From contig CP000875.1 in assembly GCA_000018565.1 (NCBI GenBank), positions 4,045,199-4,109,198 on the forward strand: 64,000 bases of DNA. The letters are read 5' to 3'. Every line of letters starts with the position of its first letter. Within the stretch, counting starts at the first letter, position 1. The DNA comes from Herpetosiphon aurantiacus DSM 785. Its GTDB lineage: Bacteria; Chloroflexota; Chloroflexia; Chloroflexales; Herpetosiphonaceae. The notes under the pieces are model-generated. The model worked only from the letters and a program-made list of their open reading frames with translations. It was not told where the DNA came from and ran no database searches. Below, one piece after another: positions 24,923 to 32,529 of the stretch. Position numbers and translations under genes: made by a program.

Positions 24923-25837
24923 TCATATTCCTTCGAACAAATCGCGTTCGTAGCCGTTGGGCTGCGGCACAACTCGGCTAAATTGTTCGCGGCCAAGAAA
25001 ACGTTGGCGCAACAGGCGTGGCAATTTAAGGCTTAGCCCCATTTGGCCAAGCTGGCTACGATGGGCTTGCCAAGCAGCAACTTTTTGGTCAACCACGCTC
25101 GAACAATCGACGCTAGCAGTTGGCGGGTTGACTGCTTCTAAAATTTTCACAAAATCGATATCACCATTATTGCCGCCCTTACGTGGATCGCGACCTGAAA
25201 GTCGCCACAAACGCAGCATCATTTTGATCAGCAATGGATTAAAAGTCGAGTAGTAGAGTTTGCGCGGTGTCCAGGTTGGCAAGCCTGCATCAAGCTGCTC
25301 AGGTAGCCAAGCGCCATCGCCCGCCCGCGCAAAGGCCAAATGCGTGGCATGATGCATGGCAATATGATCAGGATGGCCATAGCCGCCATATTCATTAAAG
25401 GTTATTACCACCTGTGGCTGAATTGCGCGAATAGCGGCGGTAACTTTGGCGGCAACGGCCTCGACTGGCGCTTGAACCAAAGCCTCAGGGTGCTCGTTGG
25501 CAGGCGTATTGGGCATGCCCGAATCACGATAATTTAAGAAATGATAGGCCGCCAAGCCCATAGCATTGGCCGCATCGCCCAACTCGGTTGAACGGAGTGT
25601 TGCAATATCGCCATAGCCTTGTAACAAACTTGGGTCAACATCACCAGCTTCGCCACGCGTTGCACAAATATAATGTACACTCACGCCATGATGAGCATAG
25701 TAGGCGATTGTGCCAGCATTACCAAAACTCTCATCATCGGGGTGAGCATAGACAAACAACAAACGGCGGGTCATTGGCGCAGTATTCAGCCAATGCGATT
25801 CAATTCCATAGGCGCGGAGATCGCGGGGAAAATGCAT
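24923..25837 (-). CDS. PIG-L / LmbE family N-acetyl-sugar deacetylase
   Basis: 304 residues from the ATG at 25837, which has GAGGG 8 bp upstream. The ATG at 25774 directly before the conserved domain (MTRRLLFVYAHPDDE) is an alternative but lacks a ribosome site. Zinc ligands are in YAHPDDESFGN (residues 30-40) and in the second motif GYGHPDHIAMHHAT. The family removes acetyl groups from N-acetylglucosamine-type sugars, for example in mycothiol or bacillithiol synthesis, in conjugate amidases or in lipoglycan modification. Which one applies is not evident here. The C-terminal part (DPRKGGNNGDIDF and KVAAWQAHRSQ) resembles Mca/MshB-like members. The gene is divergent from the HD-GYP gene. Confidence 0.9.
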   Translation of the reverse strand: MHFPRDLRAYGIESHWLNTAPMTRRLLFVYAHPDDESFGNAGTIAYYAHHGVSVHYICATRGEAGDVDPSLLQGYGDIATLRSTELGDAANAMGLAAYHFLNYRDSGMPNTPANEHPEALVQAPVEAVAAKVTAAIRAIQPQVVITFNEYGGYGHPDHIAMHHATHLAFARAGDGAWLPEQLDAGLPTWTPRKLYYSTFNPLLIKMMLRLWRLSGRDPRKGGNNGDIDFVKILEAVNPPTASVDCSSVVDQKVAAWQAHRSQLGQMGLSLKLPRLLRQRFLGREQFSRVVPQPNGYERDLFEGI

Positions 25838-26026
25838 GGGAACGGCCCTCACACAAACAAAGAGTATGGTCTGTCGGTTTTCTAGGTTTGTCAAGAAGTT
25901 GGCAATGTTCACGTATCGACTTATACCAAGCCTATAGTATACTTAACCCACTACGTTTTGCGAATACCCTAGCCGCATTGCTGTCCAACGTTGCCTAACC
26001 ACGCTAGCCTATCTATGGTGAGAGTT

Positions 26027-28408
26027 ATGCACTGGCGCTCGTTTATTCCACGGACACTAGCCGATTCCCAATCTCGTCAACAGTTATTGATTGTCATGCT
26101 CAAAAGCGTTGTTTGGATCTTTACTCCCGTCCAAGTTATCTTGAGTTTTACCTTGACAACCACAAGCTGGCCACGCCTGTTGTTGCTGGCGATTGTCAAC
26201 CTGCTTTGTGCTGGAATCTGGCTCTTAATCAAACGCAATAAGCTGGATCTGGCGGGCAAGCTGTTTGTTGGGTTGTTTTGGTTGTTATTTACGGGTTTGA
26301 TGCTGAGCACTGGTGGCATTAGCTCGCCTTCGATTATTGCCTACTTTTTCGTCATTTTTACCGCCAGCTTTTTGTTGGGAGAACTGGCAAGTGTGATTAT
26401 CGGCTGTCTGAGTTTAGCGGCAACCTTTGTAGCCGTGCTCCTTGAGCTGAATCAGCTTTTGCCCGCCTCGGTGATTGTTTATACCCCCGTTTCGCGTTGG
26501 CTCAGTTACAGCTTTTATCTTGGCATTATGCTGATATTTCAGATGGTCAGTGGGCGCTTGGTCTATAAGGCCATGCAAAAAGCCCAAGCCGAGTTACACG
26601 AACGCCAACGCATCGAAGCTGAATTACGCCATTCTGAAGCCCAATATCGTCTTTTGTTCGATACTATTCCAATTGGCATTGGCATGGCTAAACTCGATGG
26701 TACAGTCATCGCCATCAACCCAGCTGGCAGCCAAATGATGGGCTATAGCCATGCCGAATTGATGCAAATCAAACTCGAACAGTTATATGCCAATCCCGAT
26801 CAACGGGCTAGTTTAATTCAGCAAGCCCAGCAAACTGGCAAGATTCGCGACCGCGAGATGGCTTTCCGGCGCAACGATGGCCAATTGGTTTGGGCGTTGG
26901 TCAATCTTGATCTTGGGTTAATTAATGGTGAGGCGGTGACGATTGCCACGCTGCGCGATAACACCACTCAACGCGCAGCAGAACAAGCCTTGCGCACCAA
27001 CGAAGCTCGTTTTCGGGCAATCTTTGAGCATGCAGCAATCGGAATTGTCTTAATTGATAATAATGGTGTGGTCTTTAGCGCCAACCCAACTGCTTGTATG
27101 TTGCTTAATTTCAGTGAACATGAATTGCAACAACAAGCCTTTGTTAATTTCACCCATCCCGATGATCGCCAATTTGAAATGAGCTTAAATCAAGAACTTC
27201 GCGCCGGATTATGTGATTCGTATCAAATTGAGCAGCGCTTTATTCGCTCTGATGGTGGGATTGTTTGGGGCCGTTTGTGTGCCTCATTAGTCCAAGATGC
27301 TGCTGATCAACCTTTATTTATGATTGCGATGATTGAAGATCTTAGCTCGTATAAAGATACCCAGGCCCAACTTGACTTGCAAATGCAAACTCTGACAGCG
27401 CTCTACTACAGCTCACAACGCCTAACAACCAAACTCAAAGTCGAGGAATTGGCCCGCGATGGGGCCGATAGTTGTGTTAGCATTTTTGGCGCACAACGGG
27501 CTTGGCTCACGCTCAATCAGGCTGATCAGCTTAACTATCACGAACATAACCTAGAACAACCCTTGCCCAGTGTTCACATTGAGATTGAATCGACTCAACC
27601 CATCACCCGCGATGGCCCAACTCGAACCATGGCCTTTCCGTTGGTCAGCCATAATCACACCTTTGGGATGCTCAATTTGCAGAGCAATCAGGCTGATTTC
27701 TTTCAAGCTGAGCGCAACGATATGCTACAAACCTATGCCAGTCAGGTCGCCGCCGCCTTGGATAACGCGCTCATGTTCCAACATTTGCAACAAATCAACC
27801 GTGAAGTTACCAGCGCCTACGATATGACGATTGAGGGTTGGTCTCGCGCCTTAGATTTGCGTGATCACGAGACTGAAGGCCATACCCAACGTGTTACCTG
27901 GATGACTGAACGGCTGGCCGCCGCAATGGGCCAATTTAGCGCCGAAGAGTTGATCCATGTGCGACGAGGCGCTTTGCTCCACGATATTGGAAAAATGGGT
28001 GTGCCCGATGCCATCTTGCACAAGCCTGGGCCGCTCAACGATGAAGAATGGGTGATTATGCGGCGGCATCCGGTCTATGCGTATCAACTGCTTGCGCCAA
28101 TTGGCTACTTGCAAGGCTCGCTGGATATTCCGCATTATCATCATGAACGCTGGGATGGGGGCGGCTATCCCAAAGGCTTGCAGGCCGAAGAAATTCCTTT
28201 GGCGGCGCGAGTATTTGCCGTAGTTGATGTATGGGATGCCTTGCGTTCTGATCGACCATATCGCAAAGGTTGGTCAGATCAGCGGATTATGGACTATTTG
28301 GCGGGTGAGGCGGGCAAGCATTTTGATCCATTAGTCGTTGAAGTATTTTTGCAATTGCTCATGACCATGAGCATTGCCGAGGTGCGTAATCCAGTTAATG
28401 AAGCCTAA
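26027..28408 (+). CDS. Membrane PAS-PAS-GAF-HD-GYP protein, probable c-di-GMP phosphodiesterase
   Basis: 793 residues from the ATG at 26027 (GGTGAGAG directly upstream; an ATG at 26015 is possible). Residues 20-175 form five or six transmembrane helices (MASE-like sensor), then a short coiled coil (185-205). Two PAS domains follow (about 205-320 and 325-445), the first with RDNTTQRAAEQAL at its end. A GAF domain covers about 455-600. The C-terminal HD-GYP domain is intact: HDHETEGHTQRV, LLHDIGKMGVPDAILHKPGPL, IMRRHPVYAY and HHERWDGGGYPKGL. Such domains hydrolyse cyclic di-GMP and so favour motility over surface growth. The gene is followed by R1 DNA interrupted by an IS element. Confidence 0.93.
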   Translation: MHWRSFIPRTLADSQSRQQLLIVMLKSVVWIFTPVQVILSFTLTTTSWPRLLLLAIVNLLCAGIWLLIKRNKLDLAGKLFVGLFWLLFTGLMLSTGGISSPSIIAYFFVIFTASFLLGELASVIIGCLSLAATFVAVLLELNQLLPASVIVYTPVSRWLSYSFYLGIMLIFQMVSGRLVYKAMQKAQAELHERQRIEAELRHSEAQYRLLFDTIPIGIGMAKLDGTVIAINPAGSQMMGYSHAELMQIKLEQLYANPDQRASLIQQAQQTGKIRDREMAFRRNDGQLVWALVNLDLGLINGEAVTIATLRDNTTQRAAEQALRTNEARFRAIFEHAAIGIVLIDNNGVVFSANPTACMLLNFSEHELQQQAFVNFTHPDDRQFEMSLNQELRAGLCDSYQIEQRFIRSDGGIVWGRLCASLVQDAADQPLFMIAMIEDLSSYKDTQAQLDLQMQTLTALYYSSQRLTTKLKVEELARDGADSCVSIFGAQRAWLTLNQADQLNYHEHNLEQPLPSVHIEIESTQPITRDGPTRTMAFPLVSHNHTFGMLNLQSNQADFFQAERNDMLQTYASQVAAALDNALMFQHLQQINREVTSAYDMTIEGWSRALDLRDHETEGHTQRVTWMTERLAAAMGQFSAEELIHVRRGALLHDIGKMGVPDAILHKPGPLNDEEWVIMRRHPVYAYQLLAPIGYLQGSLDIPHYHHERWDGGGYPKGLQAEEIPLAARVFAVVDVWDALRSDRPYRKGWSDQRIMDYLAGEAGKHFDPLVVEVFLQLLMTMSIAEVRNPVNEA

Positions 28409-28478
28409 AAAGCAACAGGCGGGCTAGCAAGCCAGCCCACCTTTGCAAGAGTTTATTGGAATTACCAAGGCTTACGTA

Positions 28479-28510
28479 CCCTCACCCCCGACCCCTCTCC
28501 CACTGCGGCG
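28479..28510. repeat. R1 repeat copy e, left half, including the IS target site
   Basis: Begins CCCTCACCCCCGACCCCTCT and stops at CACTGCGGCG (28501-28510), which is the left target-site copy of the IS element. The right half continues at 29832. Confidence 0.85.
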
Positions 28511-29821
28511 TTTAAGGGCGGACAGGTTGGGGAATGGGTATTCATCAGTGTTAGGGGATGGCCGTCCCGAGCCGACCACCCCGCGTCACCGTCGTGGCCC
28601 ACCGTTCGTGCAGCGCCGTTCCCGCCAACGATAGTCGCGCTCCCAGCGCTGGCTGCGTTCCCGTCCACAGCCAGCGCAGCACCCCATACCGCCCCAACCG
28701 AAACAGACTTTCTCGTGCCGCCCATGGGCGGCGCGGGCTGGGGCGATCCCCGCGTTCGGCCAGCACCGCCTGCGCCTCCGCCGTCCCGACCAGCAGCACC
28801 AGCACCGTCGCGATCGCCATGCCCAGCACCAAGGCCTCCTGCGTCGTCTGGCTCCGCGACTGGCTCGCCTCCCATTGCCAGCCCGCCGTTTTCCAATCGC
28901 GAAACAGGGCCTCAATCGCAGAGCGCCGCCCATACGCCTGCCGAATCGCCCCAATGCCCTCCAGATTGCTCACCAGCAGTAACGGCTCGTGACACGTCGC
29001 CTCCCATGCGGCCACCACTGTCACCGTTCGCCAGCCCGCCTTCTTGAAGGCATGGCCCCGCCGCACCACGCGATGGCCTCGCGTGACCAGCGTGCGGATC
29101 ATGGTTTCGGTGTGCCCCCGCAGTTGGATGCGGGTATGGCCTTGGACGCGCACGACCCAGCCCCAGCCGTAGGCCGCGACCTGATCGGTGAAGGCGGGGC
29201 AGCCAAAAGCACGGTCGGCCACGACGACGACGGACATGGCATTGGGCAGCACCTGCTGCACGCGCTCCAGCAGGGTGGCAACATCGGTCCAGAAGGCGGT
29301 GGCGCGGCGGGTATAGCCGGGATGGAGCACCCAGGCAAGCGGAATGGCGCGACCGTGATACCAGAGGGCGGCGGTGAGCAGGGTCCAGCGGTCGGTGTGG
29401 GTGGTTTCATCGATGATGACGGTGACGGATTCAGTGGGTGCGATGTGGAGGGTGGTGGCGAGGATGGCGCGATGGAGCGACCACGACAGCTGGGAATCCC
29501 GATAGGTGCGGCGCAGTCGGCGTTCGTGACTGGCGGCGTGGGCAGCGGTGGACAGTCCAAGGGCACAGCCCCAGGCCACGACGCGCGTGGTGATGGACGG
29601 CATGAGCAGGATGCTGACGAGCCAATCGGTGAGCCGACGGGCAGTCCAGGGCGAGAGGGTGGGCACGGCGGTGCGCAGGATGGTGTTGATCCAGTGGGCA
29701 AGGGCTGGTATACTCGGCATACGACCTCGGTTTTGGGATGGGTTTGGTTTCGTCACCACCCAGTATACCAACCCGAGGTCGTTGTGTGAACCCATGGTGT
29801 GCGTCCCTGTCCGCCCTTAAA
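28511..29821. mobile_element. IS4-family insertion sequence, complete (1311 bp)
   Basis: Perfect 16-bp terminal inverted repeats TTTAAGGGCGGACAGG, at 28511-28526 and inverted at 29806-29821. They are flanked by 10-bp direct repeats CACTGCGGCG (28501-28510) and CACCGCGGCG (29822-29831), 9 of 10 matching, which fits target duplication by an IS4-family element. Removing the IS and one target copy restores an R1 repeat like the intact copy at 24768. One transposase gene fills it. The GC content is clearly higher than in the surrounding genes, so it came from elsewhere. Confidence 0.93.
28551..29720 (-). CDS. IS4-family DDE transposase
   Basis: 389 residues from the ATG at 29720 (MPSIPALAHW), preceded by GAGGT. 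Longer readings would run into the terminal repeat. The three catalytic acids are visible: D104 in VTVIIDETTHTD, D169 in VVVVADRAFG, and E270 in the Y-(2)-R-(3)-E-(6)-K signature (YGRRSAIEALFRDWK, Y263, R266, E270, K277), which is specific for IS4-type transposases. No frameshift or stop interrupts the frame, so the element may still be active. The enzyme cuts and moves the element through its 16-bp ends. The antisense strand carries a long open frame by GC bias, which is not a gene. Confidence 0.93.
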   Translation of the reverse strand: MPSIPALAHWINTILRTAVPTLSPWTARRLTDWLVSILLMPSITTRVVAWGCALGLSTAAHAASHERRLRRTYRDSQLSWSLHRAILATTLHIAPTESVTVIIDETTHTDRWTLLTAALWYHGRAIPLAWVLHPGYTRRATAFWTDVATLLERVQQVLPNAMSVVVVADRAFGCPAFTDQVAAYGWGWVVRVQGHTRIQLRGHTETMIRTLVTRGHRVVRRGHAFKKAGWRTVTVVAAWEATCHEPLLLVSNLEGIGAIRQAYGRRSAIEALFRDWKTAGWQWEASQSRSQTTQEALVLGMAIATVLVLLVGTAEAQAVLAERGDRPSPRRPWAARESLFRLGRYGVLRWLWTGTQPALGARLSLAGTALHERWATTVTRGGRLGTAIP

Positions 29822-29896
29822 CACCGCGGCGGGAGAGGGGCATTTGGTTTGGTGGTTCCCTCTCACCCGCTGGGAGAGAGGGCTAATGGGTGAGGG
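29822..29896. repeat. R1 repeat copy e, right half, with right target-site copy
   Basis: Starts with the right target copy CACCGCGGCG (29822-29831) and continues GGAGAGGGGCATTTGG to GGCTAATGGGTGAGGG. It is separated from its left half (28479-28510) only by the IS element. Confidence 0.85.
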
Positions 29897-29937
29897 CTTG
29901 TTAATATAAACTATCCTAACCCTCTTGCACAGATATT

Positions 29938-31482
29938 TTAGCCTAAGGCTTCGAGCAAGAGTGCCGCTTCGTCAGCGCTAATCTTGCCACTTTGCACCAT
30001 CTTCAAAATTGCCAAGCGTTCTTGGGTTTTATCGACGGCTGGCGTTTCGGCTGGGGCTGCGGTGGCAGCTTGGGCTGCGGCAGCTTGCTCTGGCGAAATC
30101 CGCACCGTATCGCCAGTGTAGGCCACATGTTGGCTTGATGAAGAGCCATCATCTTCGCTAATCGACACCCGATGCGGGGCGTTTGGTGCTTGAGGCGCAT
30201 GCGGTGCGGCTGGCGGCGCTGGTGGGGCTGGCGGGCGGGGCGCATTTGGGTTAGCAATATTTTTTTCGATATTGCCCAAGGCTTGGCCAATTGCTTCGTA
30301 AGCACGGCTAATGCCTTCATCAGCAGCCCGCTTGGCTTGCTCTTTCAAGCGCTCGATTCGCTCAGGATCAAAGCGATATTCGCGTTCGTTGATCCGCACG
30401 CTCATGCGTTCGGCGGCTTTGGCAGCACGTTCGGCGGCGCGTTCAGTGGCTTGGCGAGCACGTTCAGCGGTACGTTCGCCCTTGCCATCACGCCAATCGC
30501 GGCTCATTTCACGGAATTGAGCGGCAATATCGCGGCCCATCGAGGCTAAATCATCGGTGAAATCGCGAATAGCGCGGTTAAAATCATCGTTATTCCAATT
30601 CCAGTTGGTGTTCCAGCTTGTGCCACCAACACTCTTGGAGTGGCTATGGCTAGCAGCTCCGCCCCGAATGCTCAAATCGCCTTGCACATTCAATTCTAAG
30701 CGAGCTGTACCCGTACCCCAAGTCAGGCTAATCGAGCCAGGCTCACGATCGCCCATGCCTGAGACATCGCCTTGGACAAAACCATTGACGCTCAAATTAG
30801 CATCATCGGCAACTTCTAACACAACATCGCCATTGGCACTAGCACGATAGACTTGCTCAGGTAGCCAATTGATGCCCAATTTCAAATCGCCATCAACATG
30901 GATTGGCGCAAGGCTCTTGATCGCGCCACGCAACGTAGCATCACCACTGACGCGGGTAATCGCTACATCGCCAAACAGATCGCTTGCGCTCAAATCGCCA
31001 TTCACATTGATAATCGTCAAATTGTGGGCTTGGCTAATTTTGGCATCGCCATTGACATTTTTAATCACCACAGTATCAGTGTTCTCATAGATTTTGAGAT
31101 CACCATCAATGTTGGCAAGGCTAAGTTTGGCGCTTTTAGTAAAGCTAGCATCGCCGTGCACCGAATCACTTTCAAAGGTTTGCACATCACGGGCGCTAAT
31201 ATCGCCTTCAATTTGGCGGGTATGCACAGCGCTCAAACCAGTCAGATCAACATCGCCTTGAACCACATCAATGGTTAAAACTGCGCCATGGGGCAAGCGT
31301 AATTCCAAATCATCGGAGCAACGCTCGATTGAGAGATGGCCTTCTTGGGCGCGAAAACTAATTTCATCTTCATCAACATCAAACCAAGCTTCGGGCAAAT
31401 CGTGGGCAATTACCCGCAAACTACCTTCACAAATGCGGACCGCTACGGTTGGATTCATACCGACATTAATTCGTTGTTGCAT
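29938..31482 (-). CDS. DUF4097-type beta-solenoid protein with C-terminal SHOCT-like helical hairpin
   Basis: 514 residues. Residues about 55-270 hold some twelve repeats of about 20 residues, each with a turn of the type (V/I)xGD, for example VQGDVDL, IEGDISA, VNGDLSA, VDGDLKL and VQGDLSI, which predicts a right-handed beta-solenoid (DUF4097). Residues 320-400 are a charged Arg/Glu/Ala-rich helix (ERTAERARQATERAAERAAK), then a Pro/Ala linker (APRPPAPPAPPAAPHAPQAP). The last 25 residues, ERLAILKMVQSGKISADEAA, match the hairpin found in both neighbouring genes. Relatives (YvlB, LiaX) belong to envelope-stress modules. Last gene of a three-gene unit, 12 bp after the previous one. Function here is inferred. 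Confidence 0.82.
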   Translation of the reverse strand: MQQRINVGMNPTVAVRICEGSLRVIAHDLPEAWFDVDEDEISFRAQEGHLSIERCSDDLELRLPHGAVLTIDVVQGDVDLTGLSAVHTRQIEGDISARDVQTFESDSVHGDASFTKSAKLSLANIDGDLKIYENTDTVVIKNVNGDAKISQAHNLTIINVNGDLSASDLFGDVAITRVSGDATLRGAIKSLAPIHVDGDLKLGINWLPEQVYRASANGDVVLEVADDANLSVNGFVQGDVSGMGDREPGSISLTWGTGTARLELNVQGDLSIRGGAASHSHSKSVGGTSWNTNWNWNNDDFNRAIRDFTDDLASMGRDIAAQFREMSRDWRDGKGERTAERARQATERAAERAAKAAERMSVRINEREYRFDPERIERLKEQAKRAADEGISRAYEAIGQALGNIEKNIANPNAPRPPAPPAPPAAPHAPQAPNAPHRVSISEDDGSSSSQHVAYTGDTVRISPEQAAAAQAATAAPAETPAVDKTQERLAILKMVQSGKISADEAALLLEALG

Positions 31483-31494
31483 CGTCCAGACTCC

Positions 31495-31857
31495 TTATTC
31501 AACCACAATTTCAATTCGTTCGCCGTCTTCCAGATCTTCCATATCGACAATTTTGCCAGTCATGCCGCCGCGAATTGCCTCAAGCATTTCATCGAAGTTC
31601 AGGGTTGTATGCTTGTTGGAGGCAAAGCGAGCGCCGAGTTTCAAACCAATGCTAATCAAGCCAACTGGAATATTGACATTGATTTTGTGATGGTTGGATT
31701 TCAAATCGGTGACCCGAATGCGTACCCACTGGGCACGCGGCGGGCGCGAAACTCGATTGTTTGGCTCCATCACGCCAAGCAATCGTGCCCCTTCTTCGGC
31801 AGTCAACTGGCCATTTTCAATCAGGCGCAAAATGCGCATGCGTTCTTCGGTTGCCAT
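31495..31857 (-). CDS. SHOCT-like hairpin protein of the DUF4097 module
   Basis: 120 residues from the ATG at 31857 with a strong GGGAGGT site. Residues 1-28 are the helical hairpin MATEERMRILRLIENGQLTA followed by EEGARLLG, the same motif as at the C termini of both neighbours. A positively charged segment WVRIRVTDLKSNHHKINVNIP follows, with a possible amphipathic stretch VGLISIGLKLGARF, then an acidic C-terminal part ending in beta structure (MEDLEDGERIEIVVE). This matches the small YvlB-like N-terminal unit found with DUF2089 and DUF4097 proteins. Probably binds its neighbours through the hairpins. It lies between them with 13- and 12-bp gaps. Confidence 0.82.
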   Translation of the reverse strand: MATEERMRILRLIENGQLTAEEGARLLGVMEPNNRVSRPPRAQWVRIRVTDLKSNHHKINVNIPVGLISIGLKLGARFASNKHTTLNFDEMLEAIRGGMTGKIVDMEDLEDGERIEIVVE

Positions 31858-31870
31858 TTGAAATACCTCC

Positions 31871-32227
31871 CTAGCCTTGTAACAGTTTGAGCGCTTCTTC
31901 AGCACTCAGTTCGCCTGTTTCAAGTTGACGCAACACCTCGCGCGAATCAGGCCGCGTGATTGAAGGCGGTGCACCTAAAGCGGCGGCAATTTCGTCCATA
32001 CGCATACGAGCAGTGGTGTATGAGACACTCAACGAACTCGCAACTTGGTTGACATTGCCTCGATGTTGTGCCAAGAGTTCCACAAAGCTCAGTTGCTCGC
32101 GGGTCAAACGACCCAAGCGTCCTAGGGTAAATTGGCCTTCAATCGCTGTGTTGCAAATTGCACATTCCAAACGGGTACTGGTTAATTCGCCCGAACAAAC
32201 CGGGCACTGAGTCAAGATAGGATTCAT
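31871..32227 (-). CDS. DUF2089 family putative transcription regulator
   Basis: 118 residues from the ATG at 32227 with GAGGT upstream. The N terminus is a zinc ribbon of the type CPVCSGEL...CAICNT. Then comes a sigma-like helix-turn-helix segment, LTREQLSFVELLAQHRGNVN and QVASSLSVSYTTARMRMDEI, that should bind DNA. The last 25 residues, REVLRQLETGELSAEEALKL, form the SHOCT-like hairpin shared with the two downstream proteins. DUF2089 proteins are thought to regulate the genes next to them. Here the promoter just upstream has direct and inverted repeats, so autoregulation is likely. First gene of the unit. Confidence 0.85.
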   Translation of the reverse strand: MNPILTQCPVCSGELTSTRLECAICNTAIEGQFTLGRLGRLTREQLSFVELLAQHRGNVNQVASSLSVSYTTARMRMDEIAAALGAPPSITRPDSREVLRQLETGELSAEEALKLLQG

Positions 32228-32262
32228 CAATACCTCGCGAAGTATCAGTTCATCTGATAAAA

Positions 32263-32316
32263 AGTGTAACCTAAGTTGATAATAAATGTCAATCTAAGTT
32301 ATATTAATTTTAGATT
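32263..32316 (-). promoter_or_regulatory. Promoter of the DUF2089 operon with repeated operator-like sites
   Basis: On the minus strand: -35 TTGACA (32292-32287), 18-bp spacer, -10 TACACT (32268-32263). The heptamer CTAAGTT occurs at 32271-32277 and 32294-32300, 23 bp apart, and AATCTAA (32291-32297) is repeated inverted as TTAGATT (32310-32316). These are candidate sites for the DUF2089 protein. The rest of the 302-bp gap up to the dinG promoter shows nothing clear. Confidence 0.6.
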
Positions 32317-32456
32317 AGAAATATTTCCAGTCTTCCAACCCATTTCCTACGATCTGAGCAAGGGATGTTTAGCCCACCTCGATGTAAGTTATACGAATAA
32401 TTGACTGAGGCCATAAAAATGGCTGGCTACCAAGGTTTGATAAACAGCAAATCGAC

Positions 32457-32484
32457 TTGTTTTGCCGCTTAGAACAGGTATAAT
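32457..32484 (+). promoter_or_regulatory. Predicted promoter of the DinG-type gene
   Basis: -35 TTGTTT at 32457-32462, 16-bp spacer, perfect -10 TATAAT at 32479-32484, about 45 bp before the GTG start. Confidence 0.65.
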
Positions 32485-32529
32485 GGCAAAACATTTGAGC
32501 GACATCGAGCTTGCTAGCGAGGAGCATCT

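Noticed and set aside
28989-29789. Long open frame (266 codons) on the plus strand across the IS element
   Set aside because: It is exactly antisense to a transposase with an intact DDE signature, and its Gly/His/Asp-rich translation is a by-product of very high GC.
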